A DNA stretch of 64,000 nucleotides from Anaerorhabdus furcosa. GTDB taxonomy: Bacteria; Bacillota_I; Bacilli_A; Erysipelotrichales; Erysipelotrichaceae. Positions within the stretch are counted from its first letter, which is position 1; every line of letters begins with the position of its first letter. Position numbers and translations under genes: made by a program. The stretch lies in the NCBI RefSeq assembly GCF_900167375.1, contig NZ_FUWY01000009.1:1-64000 (forward strand). The letters run 5' to 3'. The notes under the pieces are model-generated. The model was not told the origin of the DNA. It saw only the letters and a program-made list of their open reading frames with translations, and made no database searches. This document shows, in pieces, positions 24,351-31,759 of this stretch.

Positions 24351-25238
24351 CTATTCAGTTGTTGGAGTAGGCGTTGGCTCGATAGTTTTCTTTAATCGAT
24401 AGACAACTACCTCAGCATCAGATAAGAATCGAATGTCCATTTTTGTTGTTCCAATACCATTCATAACATCAAGAACAAATTGATCGTTAATCTTATACTT
24501 GCCTTTGTTGTAGATTTCAGCATAAGGAGCAGTGTAGAAAGCACCGATGATTGGAAAATAAACTTGCCCCCCGTGGCTATGTCCAGATACTTGCAGATCA
24601 ACCAAGTCAGGTGTTAAAGAATCAGCTATATCTGGTGTATGTGACACAACAATGTTGAAACTATTTGGAGATACGGTTGCAAATGCTGTATTCAAATCAG
24701 GTATACCTAGTAATTGACTATCTAGTCCAATAAGATTAATAGCTTCTGAACCTTTGTTTCGAATCATGATTGAACGATTTGTTATGATTTCAAAATCGGC
24801 ACGATGCAGGACTGAGGATATCATTTCTTTTGTTGTTTCTGATTCTAAATCATGATTACCTAAGACTGCAAATTTACCTAAAGGTGCTGATATCGATTTA
24901 AGTTGTTCTGTAATTTTTTGTAGTACTTCCTCACTTGGAATATTGTTTGATGGATGATCAAACAAATCACCCACAAACACAACGATGTCTGCAGAAGTAT
25001 CATTGATTAGTTGAATGACTTCATTAAAGCGTATTTCATCCATAAAATTATTATAATGAACATCTGAAAAGAAAAGAATGTTTACGTCGTTTAGTTGAGT
25101 AGGGATTTTAGTGGAACTTATAGTTTCATAGCGCACTTTAAAACGACTAGGAGCCACATAGAATGTATCATAATATAGTCCACCAATTAAAAATACCAAT
25201 AGTGTGAATATAAGTAATATTTTTTGCCAAACTTTCAT
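24351..25238 (-). CDS. Membrane-anchored calcineurin-like metallophosphoesterase (YkuE/YaeI type)
   Basis: 295 residues. One N-terminal transmembrane helix (about 5-24) places the enzyme outside. All five metal motifs are present in order: FFSDVHYN, VFVGDLFDH, LGNHDLES, VVSHTPDI and SGHSHGGQ. Relatives hydrolyse lipid-linked phosphodiesters such as UDP-diacylglucosamine or cell-wall/lipid precursors, but the substrate here cannot be read from sequence. It ends in a PTPTPTTE tail. The gene is divergent from the HAD phosphatase and convergent with the ABC operon. Confidence 0.88.
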   Translation of the reverse strand: MKVWQKILLIFTLLVFLIGGLYYDTFYVAPSRFKVRYETISSTKIPTQLNDVNILFFSDVHYNNFMDEIRFNEVIQLINDTSADIVVFVGDLFDHPSNNIPSEEVLQKITEQLKSISAPLGKFAVLGNHDLESETTKEMISSVLHRADFEIITNRSIMIRNKGSEAINLIGLDSQLLGIPDLNTAFATVSPNSFNIVVSHTPDIADSLTPDLVDLQVSGHSHGGQVYFPIIGAFYTAPYAEIYNKGKYKINDQFVLDVMNGIGTTKMDIRFLSDAEVVVYRLKKTIEPTPTPTTE

Positions 25239-25318
25239 TGTTACCTCAATTCTTAAACTGTCCTTTTAAAAAGACTGTCTCTATTATATACTATTTGTGG
25301 ATATGTGAGGATGGTAAT

Positions 25319-26086
25319 ATGGATAAAAAATGTTATTTTATTGATTTAGATGGGACAATGTATTGGGGAACAAAGGTAATTGATGGAGCAATTAAATGGA
25401 TTAATTATCTCTTGGATAATCACATTGATTTCTATTTTCTAACAAATAATTCGTCAAGAACACAAGAACAAGCTTGTCAACATATGCAAAAAATGGGATT
25501 TACAGGAATTAAGCCTCATCATTTTTATACATCGGCTATGGCTGCAGCGGAAAAGATTGCACGTGATTATCCAAGTAAAAAAGATGCATATTATATTGGG
25601 GAAGAAGGACTAAAACAAGCTTTAATTTCTAATGGATTTACGATAAATCCAGAGAAAGCGGATTTCTTATTTATTGGCTTGGATCGTCAAGCTACCTATC
25701 AAGATTATTCGTATGCAGTAAGACTTGTAAAAGATGGTTGTAAGCTTGTAGGTACAAATAATGATCGCCTTTTGTTATCTGAAAAAGGGGTAAATATTGG
25801 CAATGGTAGTGTCGTGGCAATGTTTGAGTATGCTACAAGTAGTGAAGCGATAAAAATAGGAAAACCACACAATGCAATCATTGAAGGAGCATTGCGCTAC
25901 GCAAAAGTTGCTAAAGAAAATGCTGTAATTGTAGGCGATAATCTTGAAACTGATATTTTATGTGGTAACCAAGCAGGTATAGAAACAATCTTTGTAACAA
26001 CAGGGGTTCACAATATGGAAGATTGTTATAAGTTGGATATTAAACCAACCTATATTGTGGCAAACCTAAAGGGTTTAATTGATTAA
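25319..26086 (+). CDS. HAD-IIA (NagD-like) sugar or p-nitrophenyl phosphatase
   Basis: 255 residues. Motif I FIDLDGTMYWG holds the nucleophile Asp; motif II TNNSSRT, the lysine motif IGKPH and motif IV VGDNLETDI follow, with a C2-type cap between. This is the NagD/AraL-like group of cytosolic phosphatases with broad sugar-phosphate specificity. GAGGATGG precedes the ATG at 25319; the frame is open further upstream but without a ribosome binding site. A TATACT box at about 25289 may be its promoter. Substrate unknown. Confidence 0.88.
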   Translation: MDKKCYFIDLDGTMYWGTKVIDGAIKWINYLLDNHIDFYFLTNNSSRTQEQACQHMQKMGFTGIKPHHFYTSAMAAAEKIARDYPSKKDAYYIGEEGLKQALISNGFTINPEKADFLFIGLDRQATYQDYSYAVRLVKDGCKLVGTNNDRLLLSEKGVNIGNGSVVAMFEYATSSEAIKIGKPHNAIIEGALRYAKVAKENAVIVGDNLETDILCGNQAGIETIFVTTGVHNMEDCYKLDIKPTYIVANLKGLID

Positions 26087-26236
26087 TTCACATAATTTAC
26101 CATATTCTTAACAAATTACAACGATAGAATTAAGGTATAGTATAGTCATCAAGAGGAACACTCTTGAGGTGCAATATTCAAATATCCCCTAAATGATTAT
26201 TGTACATACATTCTATCCCCTTATATAAAAAGAAAT
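26087..26236. other. Intergenic stretch with promoter-like and hairpin sequence, no gene recognised
   Basis: About 150 nt between the HAD gene and a terminator hairpin. It contains TATAGTATAG near 26145, an inverted repeat CAAGAG / CTCTTG (about 26160-26176) and no convincing ORF. A short RNA ending at the 26237 hairpin is possible but unproven. Confidence 0.3.
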
Positions 26237-26257
26237 AGAGCCGTTAGGCTCTTTTTC
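26237..26257. terminator. Bidirectional terminator enclosing the mnmM stop
   Basis: Stem AGAGCC / GGCTCT with a GTTA loop followed by TTTTTC on the plus strand. The minus-strand stop codon of mnmM lies in the loop, and the minus strand continues into T-rich sequence. Confidence 0.8.
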
Positions 26258-26771
26258 TTTTTGTACATTCATAAAGTATAGGTGCATTCTCATAATTATT
26301 TTGATAGGAAATTACTTCAAACGATTTGGATAAAACCCAATTCTTAACTGCTTCATGCTCTTCGCGACCACCTGGATGACCAACATAACAAGCAAGCATC
26401 ATTTTACCATTCTCTTTTAATAGGCTATAAGATGATTCAAGTGCTCTTATTGAAGATTCAGGTTTAGTTACAATAAGAGAATCACTTTTAGGTAAATATC
26501 CAAAATTAAAGATAATGACATCGACTTCAATATTTAAGTTTTGTATTTCTTCATGACTTGCATGATACAATGTTAAATTAGAAAGAGTGCTGCATCTTTT
26601 TTTAGTGTTTTCAATGGCATCCAGTTGAATATCATACGCATAAACATGACCGCAATGAACACAAAGAAAGAGAGTATCATTACCATTTCCTGCAGTTGCA
26701 TCAATCGCAATCATTTCTTTTGTTAAATATTCTTTGAGTAAACGATGACATGTGGTGTTTATATTTTCCAT
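26244..26771 (-). CDS. mnmM: tRNA 5-aminomethyl-2-thiouridine methyltransferase-type protein (YtqB/MnmM)
   Basis: 175 residues. A class I SAM-dependent methyltransferase with motif I IAIDATAGNGNDTLFL and the family motif FNFGYLPKSD, closely matching the pattern of B. subtilis YtqB. YtqB/MnmM is known to methylate the wobble uridine nm5s2U to mnm5s2U in Gram-positive bacteria that lack MnmC. It overlaps the downstream end of the ytqA gene by 13 nt, the same gene pair as in Bacillus. Older annotation: putative rRNA methylase. Confidence 0.85.
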   Translation of the reverse strand: MENINTTCHRLLKEYLTKEMIAIDATAGNGNDTLFLCVHCGHVYAYDIQLDAIENTKKRCSTLSNLTLYHASHEEIQNLNIEVDVIIFNFGYLPKSDSLIVTKPESSIRALESSYSLLKENGKMMLACYVGHPGGREEHEAVKNWVLSKSFEVISYQNNYENAPILYECTKRKRA

Positions 26772-27703
26772 GATGAGTTCATTCCTTGTGTCAAATGTTC
26801 ACGAGCCATTTTTTTATCAATTTCATTTAATACAATTGTTTTCTTCAAAGTCCACGTGGGAGTAATTAATTCTTCTTTAATGGCATCGCCCGTAAGACGT
26901 TGAATAATAATGGATGGATTTAATACTTGCAGTTGCTCACAAACGATATCCACGTATTCATCTAATGTTAAAACGTGAAATGGAAAAGCTTCAAATGATC
27001 TGGCTAACTGGGTATTTTTTGTGATATGAAGCATATGAATTTTTACTGCATCAACATTTAAATCATTACATACTTTAGCAGTTTCAATCATCATTTCTTT
27101 TGTTTCGTCTGGTAAACCATTGATGATGTGTACACAAACTTTACAATTTGTTTTCTTGATACGCTTGATACAGTCTTCAAACTCATCAAAATTATGCCCG
27201 CGATTAATTTTTTTTGCGGTTAAATCATAACGACTTTGTAGTCCTACTTCTATCCAAATTTCTTTCTTGTTTGCACATTCATTTAGAAAATCTAATTTCT
27301 CTTGTTCAAGGCAATCTGCACGAGTACCTATAGCTATCGCAACCACTTCATCTAGTTCTAAAAAAGGTTGAAAGCATTCTTTGATTCTTGCTAAAGAACC
27401 ATAGGTATTTGTATAGGATTGAAAGTAGGGGATTGTTTTACTATTTGGCCACTTTTTCTCCATTACTTGTTTACCTTGCTCGTATTGATGAAGTAAATCC
27501 ATGCTTGATGGTTGAGTGAAATTTCCACTACCTACATCATTACAAAAAGTACAACCACCAATACCTTTAGAACCATCGCGATTTGGACAAGTAAATCCAG
27601 CGTTGAGGGCAACTTTATAAACTTTTGAATTGAATTGATGACGTAAATAATAGTTCCAAGTATGGTATCGTTTGTTATCATCAGAAAAGATAAATGAATT
27701 CAT
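26759..27703 (-). CDS. ytqA: Radical SAM protein of TIGR01212 family (YtqA)
   Basis: 314 residues. The radical-SAM cluster motif is CPNRDGSKGIGGCTFCNDVG: three cysteines in the unusual spacing of the YhcC/YtqA group. Later motifs YFQSYTNTYG, IGTRADCL and EVGLQS are typical of the family. It is co-transcribed with and overlaps mnmM. B. subtilis YtqA has been tied to wobble-uridine mnm5 formation together with YtqB; I recall this from recent work and hold the role with moderate certainty. It starts behind AAGGAGAA. Confidence 0.87.
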   Translation of the reverse strand: MNSFIFSDDNKRYHTWNYYLRHQFNSKVYKVALNAGFTCPNRDGSKGIGGCTFCNDVGSGNFTQPSSMDLLHQYEQGKQVMEKKWPNSKTIPYFQSYTNTYGSLARIKECFQPFLELDEVVAIAIGTRADCLEQEKLDFLNECANKKEIWIEVGLQSRYDLTAKKINRGHNFDEFEDCIKRIKKTNCKVCVHIINGLPDETKEMMIETAKVCNDLNVDAVKIHMLHITKNTQLARSFEAFPFHVLTLDEYVDIVCEQLQVLNPSIIIQRLTGDAIKEELITPTWTLKKTIVLNEIDKKMAREHLTQGMNSSWKI

Positions 27704-27712
27704 AATTTCTCC

Positions 27713-28132
27713 TTACTTTAGATCATCATACGCTAGATTAAGTTGACCTAAATTTGTTAATAGTGTATCTAAAATTACTTGAGCATCTTCATATTGGCTT
27801 GAACATTCGGTAATTACTTTATCTTTGCTATTAAATTTACAAGTAATTGTTTTGTCATCTTCGATGATGGTTAGTAAATCTTTATTAAAATTTATTTCGA
27901 AAGTTGCACCACTATAAGCAAGTGTGTCACATTGGGCAATAGTCGTTGACCAAATTGTATCGTGATTAAAATCAAAGGAATCATAGACACCTGTCATCCA
28001 TTGATCCAATGAGCATATGTTATCTTTACATTGATAATCAAGTTCTTTTAGCTTATTTACGATGGCTTCTTTGGAATTACTACAAGCAGTTAGAAAAAGA
28101 ATTGAAACAAGAATACATATTTTCTTTATCAT
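27713..28132 (-). CDS. Putative lipoprotein, function unknown
   Basis: 139 residues. A lipoprotein signal peptide MIKKICILVSILFLTACSN ends in the lipobox LTAC. The mature part has five further cysteines (CKDNIC, AQCD, TCKF, TECS), so disulfides are likely outside the cell. GGAGGTGAA precedes the ATG at 28132, which is chosen over a longer frame running into degV. Next downstream is ytqA after 9 nt, so ytqA and mnmM may be read from its promoter. I do not recognise the family; it does not align well with the three lipoproteins at 29809-31479. Confidence 0.75.
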   Translation of the reverse strand: MIKKICILVSILFLTACSNSKEAIVNKLKELDYQCKDNICSLDQWMTGVYDSFDFNHDTIWSTTIAQCDTLAYSGATFEINFNKDLLTIIEDDKTITCKFNSKDKVITECSSQYEDAQVILDTLLTNLGQLNLAYDDLK

Positions 28133-28157
28133 AAATTCACCTCCAATAAAGTATAAC

Positions 28158-28183
28158 AAAAAAAGAATAGGGTTACTATTCTT
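28158..28183 (-). terminator. degV terminator
   Basis: On the minus strand AGAATAG / CTATTCT with loop TAACC, then a 7-T run, overlapping the end of degV. Confidence 0.85.
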
Positions 28184-29009
28184 CGATTGCTTGAATTGCG
28201 ATACAATAGGGTCCACCTTGTGTAATAAATGCACAAGATAATTCTAGAATTTCAACGATACTTGAAGGAAACTTTGTTTGAATTAACTTCATGATTTTAT
28301 GAGCTTGCTCTTCAGCGAAAGCATGAGAGATATAAAATCGAGGTGTATTCAATTTAGCTTCAGCTAAAGCTTCAATAACTTTCTTTACTGCTAAATCAAA
28401 GGATCTTGCAGTAACAAATTTATCAAGACGACGTCCATCAGGTGTTTGTCGTACAACAGGTTGTAATTTTAGTAGACCACCAATTTTTGCAGTTAGTGGG
28501 GTACAACGTCCACCGCGTTTAAGATAATCAAAGTCTTGAGGCATTAAGAAGGATTGTGATGAATCAATTTTTGGTTGTATCGTTGCACAAATTTCATCAA
28601 GTGATTTTCCATCATTAATTAATTTTAAAATCAAATCAACTAAATAGCGATGTGGTCCACACAATGTTTTTGAATTAATGACACGAATGTTTTCAGCGTG
28701 ATCTAATTCTTGAACAGCTGCACAGGCAGTTTGATATGTCCCAGATAAACCATCAGCCATACATAATAAAAGAATTTCATCACCACGGTGAGCATCAATT
28801 GAATTAAGAATTTCACCAATGGTTGGTTGTGAAGATGTAGGAAAGTCACCTTTTTGAATTAATTTTAAGAACTCAGATGAATTTATTTCTACAAATTCGT
28901 GATAAGAATGGCCTGCGATAGTAACGATAAGGGGATTAACTGTAAAGCCTAGTTCTTGGGCTATAGTTGGTGTATAAAGACAGGATGAGTCAGTAATTAA
29001 ATGGATCAT
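28176..29009 (-). CDS. DegV-family fatty-acid-binding protein
   Basis: 277 residues. It starts MIHLITDSSCLYTPTIAQEL and has the conserved TSQPTIGE (TSQPS-like) and SGTYQTA motifs that line the fatty-acid pocket of DegV/FakB proteins, plus FDYLKRGGRCTPLTAKIGGLL before the C-terminal domain. FakB proteins present exogenous fatty acids to the kinase FakA. No fakA is in this window, so whether this copy is a FakB cannot be told. It lies 11 nt after the hemolysin III gene, probably in one transcript. Confidence 0.9.
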   Translation of the reverse strand: MIHLITDSSCLYTPTIAQELGFTVNPLIVTIAGHSYHEFVEINSSEFLKLIQKGDFPTSSQPTIGEILNSIDAHRGDEILLLCMADGLSGTYQTACAAVQELDHAENIRVINSKTLCGPHRYLVDLILKLINDGKSLDEICATIQPKIDSSQSFLMPQDFDYLKRGGRCTPLTAKIGGLLKLQPVVRQTPDGRRLDKFVTARSFDLAVKKVIEALAEAKLNTPRFYISHAFAEEQAHKIMKLIQTKFPSSIVEILELSCAFITQGGPYCIAIQAIEE

Positions 29010-29020
29010 AAGTGACCTTT

Positions 29021-29671
29021 CTATGCAATAAAGAATGCAATAGCCAAGAAATGAAAGAATGTTCCAAGCAGAATGAAGATATGAAACAATTCATGAAAAC
29101 CCCATAAGGTATTCAAATTTGGCTTTTTAATAATATAAATAATAGCACCTATAGTATAGGAAAGTCCACCAATAGCAATCAAAATTAGACAATTTGTAGG
29201 CATTGCTGAAAATCCTTGCCAATAGAAGACGACAGCCCAGCCCATAATTAAATAAAGTAACGTATAAAGAAGGCGAGGTGCATTTAGCCATATGATTTTT
29301 GTAATGATACCAAACAAAGCGATACCCCAAATAACTGAAGTAAAGATAAGTCCTGCAGGAGGAGCTAAATAACCAATTGCAATGGGTGTATAAGTTCCTG
29401 CAATAAGAACATAAATCATGGAATGATCTAGTTTTCTAAACAGTGTTTTTCTTTTTGAATCATTGGGAATGTAATGATAATAACTTGAAGCGCTATATAA
29501 AGCTATCACGGATAAACAAAATATAAGTGATATAACATGTATTGTGATGTCTTTTTGATTAGAATATGATATAATTTGTAATATTACTAAGTAAATGACA
29601 CCCAAAACAGCCCCAATAAAGTGGGTATAACTGCTCATCGGATCTTGAGCGTTTCTAAAAAATTTCAACAT
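29021..29671 (-). CDS. Hemolysin III / PAQR-family seven-helix membrane protein
   Basis: 216 residues with seven hydrophobic helices. The family signatures DPMSSYTHFIGAVLG, SSYYHYIPND, LDHSMIYVLIAGTYTPI and ELFHIFILLGTFFHF are all present; their Ser/His/Asp residues bind the metal in PAQR proteins. The physiological role in bacteria (lipid homeostasis or a lipid hydrolase) is unsettled. ATG 29671 is chosen because GGAGG lies 8 nt before it. A 27-bp perfect inverted repeat sits directly upstream of the ribosome binding site. Confidence 0.9.
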   Translation of the reverse strand: MLKFFRNAQDPMSSYTHFIGAVLGVIYLVILQIISYSNQKDITIHVISLIFCLSVIALYSASSYYHYIPNDSKRKTLFRKLDHSMIYVLIAGTYTPIAIGYLAPPAGLIFTSVIWGIALFGIITKIIWLNAPRLLYTLLYLIMGWAVVFYWQGFSAMPTNCLILIAIGGLSYTIGAIIYIIKKPNLNTLWGFHELFHIFILLGTFFHFLAIAFFIA

Positions 29672-29684
29672 AGAACGAACCTCC

Positions 29685-29711
29685 ATCATCTAGTTATAAT
29701 AACTAGATGAT
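29685..29711. promoter_or_regulatory. Perfect 12-bp inverted repeat before the hemolysin III gene
   Basis: Arms ATCATCTAGTTA (29685-29696) and TAACTAGATGAT (29700-29711) with a 3-nt centre, ending directly at the GGAGG of the minus-strand gene. It could be a dimeric-repressor operator or an RNA hairpin masking the ribosome binding site. On the plus strand it is followed by TTTATTTTA. Confidence 0.6.
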
Positions 29712-29757
29712 TTTATTTTATCATGTTTTAAGTAAATTTCAAGTGAAGTGAGAAAAC

Positions 29758-29785
29758 TTTACATTCATTTTTCTTACTGTACAAT
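29758..29785 (+). promoter_or_regulatory. Promoter of first lipoprotein gene
   Basis: TTTACA, 16-nt spacer, TACAAT; AAAGGAG follows before the ATG at 29809. Confidence 0.6.
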
Positions 29786-29808
29786 GAAGATAAGTAAAGG
29801 AGTATTTC

Positions 29809-30258
29809 ATGAAAAAAATAGGATTTTGTATATTAATAGTCATGTTATTGACTGGATGTGCGAATGCGCCAAAAGAAGTAGGAAAAACAATGACTTGTAA
29901 ACAAGATGGGGAAGTAGTAAATATAATTGTAATTTTCACTACAAATAAAGATGATGAAATAATTTCTTCATCAGTGAATACGACAATTAAATTGAATACA
30001 CCAGAGGATGCTATTGTATTACAGGCATCACTACTTCAACAAAAATTAGATTTTGAAGGTATTGAAGGAATTAAGTTTGATTACGATATTAAAGATAATC
30101 AAGCAACTATTATTGGTGAATATGATATTACAAAAATAAGTGCTGATGTTCTACCTCGCATTGGATTCACTGATGATTTAAAAACAAATGGTAAATTTAA
30201 AACTGACAAGTTTAGTGAACTATATGAAGAAGTTGGTGTTGCTTGCATCGTAGAATAG
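29809..30258 (+). CDS. Lipoprotein, first of three paralogues
   Basis: 149 residues. The signal peptide MKKIGFCILIVMLLTGCAN has the lipobox LTGC. The mature part starts with a short linker and carries one Cys near its start (MTCKQDG) and one near its end (VACIVE). These two positions are shared by the next two genes, so one disulfide per protein is likely. Shared elements also include GI.FDYDI and DLKTNGKF. The set resembles the DUF1307 (YehR-like) lipoproteins of unknown function. It has its own promoter and terminator, so it is regulated apart from its paralogues. Confidence 0.75.
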   Translation: MKKIGFCILIVMLLTGCANAPKEVGKTMTCKQDGEVVNIIVIFTTNKDDEIISSSVNTTIKLNTPEDAIVLQASLLQQKLDFEGIEGIKFDYDIKDNQATIIGEYDITKISADVLPRIGFTDDLKTNGKFKTDKFSELYEEVGVACIVE

Positions 30259-30290
30259 ACTTTGATTGAAATCAATCAAAGTTTTCTTTT
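30259..30290 (+). terminator. Terminator after the first lipoprotein
   Basis: Perfect 10-bp stem ACTTTGATTG / CAATCAAAGT with loop AAAT and tail TTTCTTTT. Confidence 0.92.
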
Positions 30291-30381
30291 GCGAAAATTT
30301 AGGATTTTGTAAGAAATAAGTAAGAATTAATTTTTCCTAAATTGATAAAATCAAGTTGGCTAGTAAAGCCGGAGGAAGAAA

Positions 30382-30885
30382 ATGAAAAAAATTTTATGTA
30401 TGAGCTTAGCTCTTTTATTAGTTGCAGGTTGTTCAACTAAACCAAAACCTGAAGCAACTCCTGAAGTAACACCAGATACAACTAACCCAGCAACACCAAA
30501 TGAAACTAAAGCTACTGCAATGGTATGTGGAGTCAATTCTAGTAATGAAACAATTACATCAACCTTTAAACTTGAAAATGGGAAAATTACTTCACTTGAA
30601 CAATCAATTACGTATGCAATTGATGCGGATACAGATGTAGAATCTCTTAAGAAATCACTTGAAGACGATAAAGCTACAATGAGTTCGGAAAAAGGAATTA
30701 CCTATAATATTGAAGAAACTGAAAAAGAAATCATGACAACAATTACATATGATTTAAATGAAGTTAGTGAAACTATTTTAACAACACTTGGATTAACGGA
30801 AGATATGAAAGTAGATGGTAGTTTTGATGCTTCTAAAGTTAGAGAATTTATGATTAGTAATAACGCAATGTGTCAAGAATTCTAA
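30382..30885 (+). CDS. Lipoprotein, second of three paralogues
   Basis: 167 residues. Signal peptide with lipobox VAGC (MKKILCMSLALLLVAGCST), then a Pro/Thr-rich linker of about 30 residues (PEATPEVTPDTTNPATP), which should hold the folded domain away from the membrane. The domain has the paired cysteines (AMVCGVN near the start, AMCQEF at the end) and the GITYNIEE and DMKVDGSF elements of the group. Closest to the third copy. A GGAGGAAG site precedes the ATG; a TAAAAT box lies at about 30345. Confidence 0.75.
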   Translation: MKKILCMSLALLLVAGCSTKPKPEATPEVTPDTTNPATPNETKATAMVCGVNSSNETITSTFKLENGKITSLEQSITYAIDADTDVESLKKSLEDDKATMSSEKGITYNIEETEKEIMTTITYDLNEVSETILTTLGLTEDMKVDGSFDASKVREFMISNNAMCQEF

Positions 30886-30966
30886 ATTCTTTAGGAAGTC
30901 TTAAGTTTTAGAAATGATAAATCGTTGTATAATTCATCTTGCGTTAAGCAAAAGGAGAATTTCAAA

Positions 30967-31479
30967 ATGAAGAAAATATTTTTAGGACTAATGGCATTGG
31001 CATTAATTGCAGGATGTTCAACAAAACCTACGGAACCTACACCTACAGCTACACCAAATGCTACTGTTACACCAGAAACAACACCGAATGCAAATCAACC
31101 AGCTACAGGTGATGTGCTACTTGCGTGTGAAACAGTTTCTGACAATGATACAATCGTTGTAACATTAAATGGTACAGATGGAATGGTTACAGAAATTACA
31201 CAAGAAGTTAGATATGGTCTTACTGCAGATCGTGATGCAGAAACAATCAAAAAATCACTTGAAGCTGACAAAGAAGCGAACAAAAATATTGAAGGTGTAA
31301 CATTTGTTGTTGAAGAAACAGATGCTGCAATTATTCAAAAAGTAACGTATCAACTAGATAAATTAGATGCTGATATGATTGCTAATGCTGGACTTGAAGG
31401 TCTTGCTAATGCTGATGGTAAATATGCTTTAGCAGATGTTCAAAAAGTATTTGAAACAAGTGGAGCTACTTGTAAATAG
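30967..31479 (+). CDS. Lipoprotein, third of three paralogues
   Basis: 170 residues. The signal peptide MKKIFLGLMALALIAGCST (lipobox IAGC) is followed by a Thr/Pro linker even longer than in the second copy, then the shared domain: LLACETVSDNDT, GVTFVVEET, NADGKYALADV and the final ATCK. ATG 30967 follows AAAGGAG; an in-frame upstream ATG at 30925 lacks a site. A TATAAT box at about 30930 with no clear -35 may give it a separate transcript. Tandem duplication is the simplest origin. Function unknown. Confidence 0.75.
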   Translation: MKKIFLGLMALALIAGCSTKPTEPTPTATPNATVTPETTPNANQPATGDVLLACETVSDNDTIVVTLNGTDGMVTEITQEVRYGLTADRDAETIKKSLEADKEANKNIEGVTFVVEETDAAIIQKVTYQLDKLDADMIANAGLEGLANADGKYALADVQKVFETSGATCK

Positions 31480-31494
31480 TTTACGTAAAAAGAA

Positions 31495-31523
31495 TTGACA
31501 CTCTACATCAAATTCGATATGAT
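31495..31523 (+). promoter_or_regulatory. leuS promoter
   Basis: TTGACA (31495-31500), 17-nt spacer, TATGAT (31518-31523). Confidence 0.85.
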
Positions 31524-31529
31524 TATTAC

Positions 31530-31745
31530 GCTATGAAACGGAGTAGTAGTTAGATATCGATTGATAGAGAGTCAAGGGTTGGTGAAACTTGATAGTCGTG
31601 ACTAGTGAACTCACCGTAGAGCTGAATCTGATTAAAAGGATTCCGTAAGATCTGCGTTAAAGAAAAATTGAGTGCATGATTTATCATGAACTAAGGTGGT
31701 ACCGCGTAATTAAACGTCCTTAGAATTTAAGGGCGTTTTTATATT
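31530..31745 (+). ncRNA. T-box leader (leucine) controlling leuS
   Basis: Stem I domain with an AGTAG motif near 31543 and a specifier loop whose codon is CTC (31610-31612, in GAACTCACC), matching Leu. The T-box sequence AAGGTGGTACCGCG is at 31693-31706. The terminator stem AAACGTCCTT / AAGGGCGTTT (31712-31738) with a T-tail completes it. Uncharged tRNA-Leu(GAG) should favour the antiterminator and so leuS expression. Confidence 0.95.
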
Positions 31746-31759
31746 TCAAGGAGGAAGTT

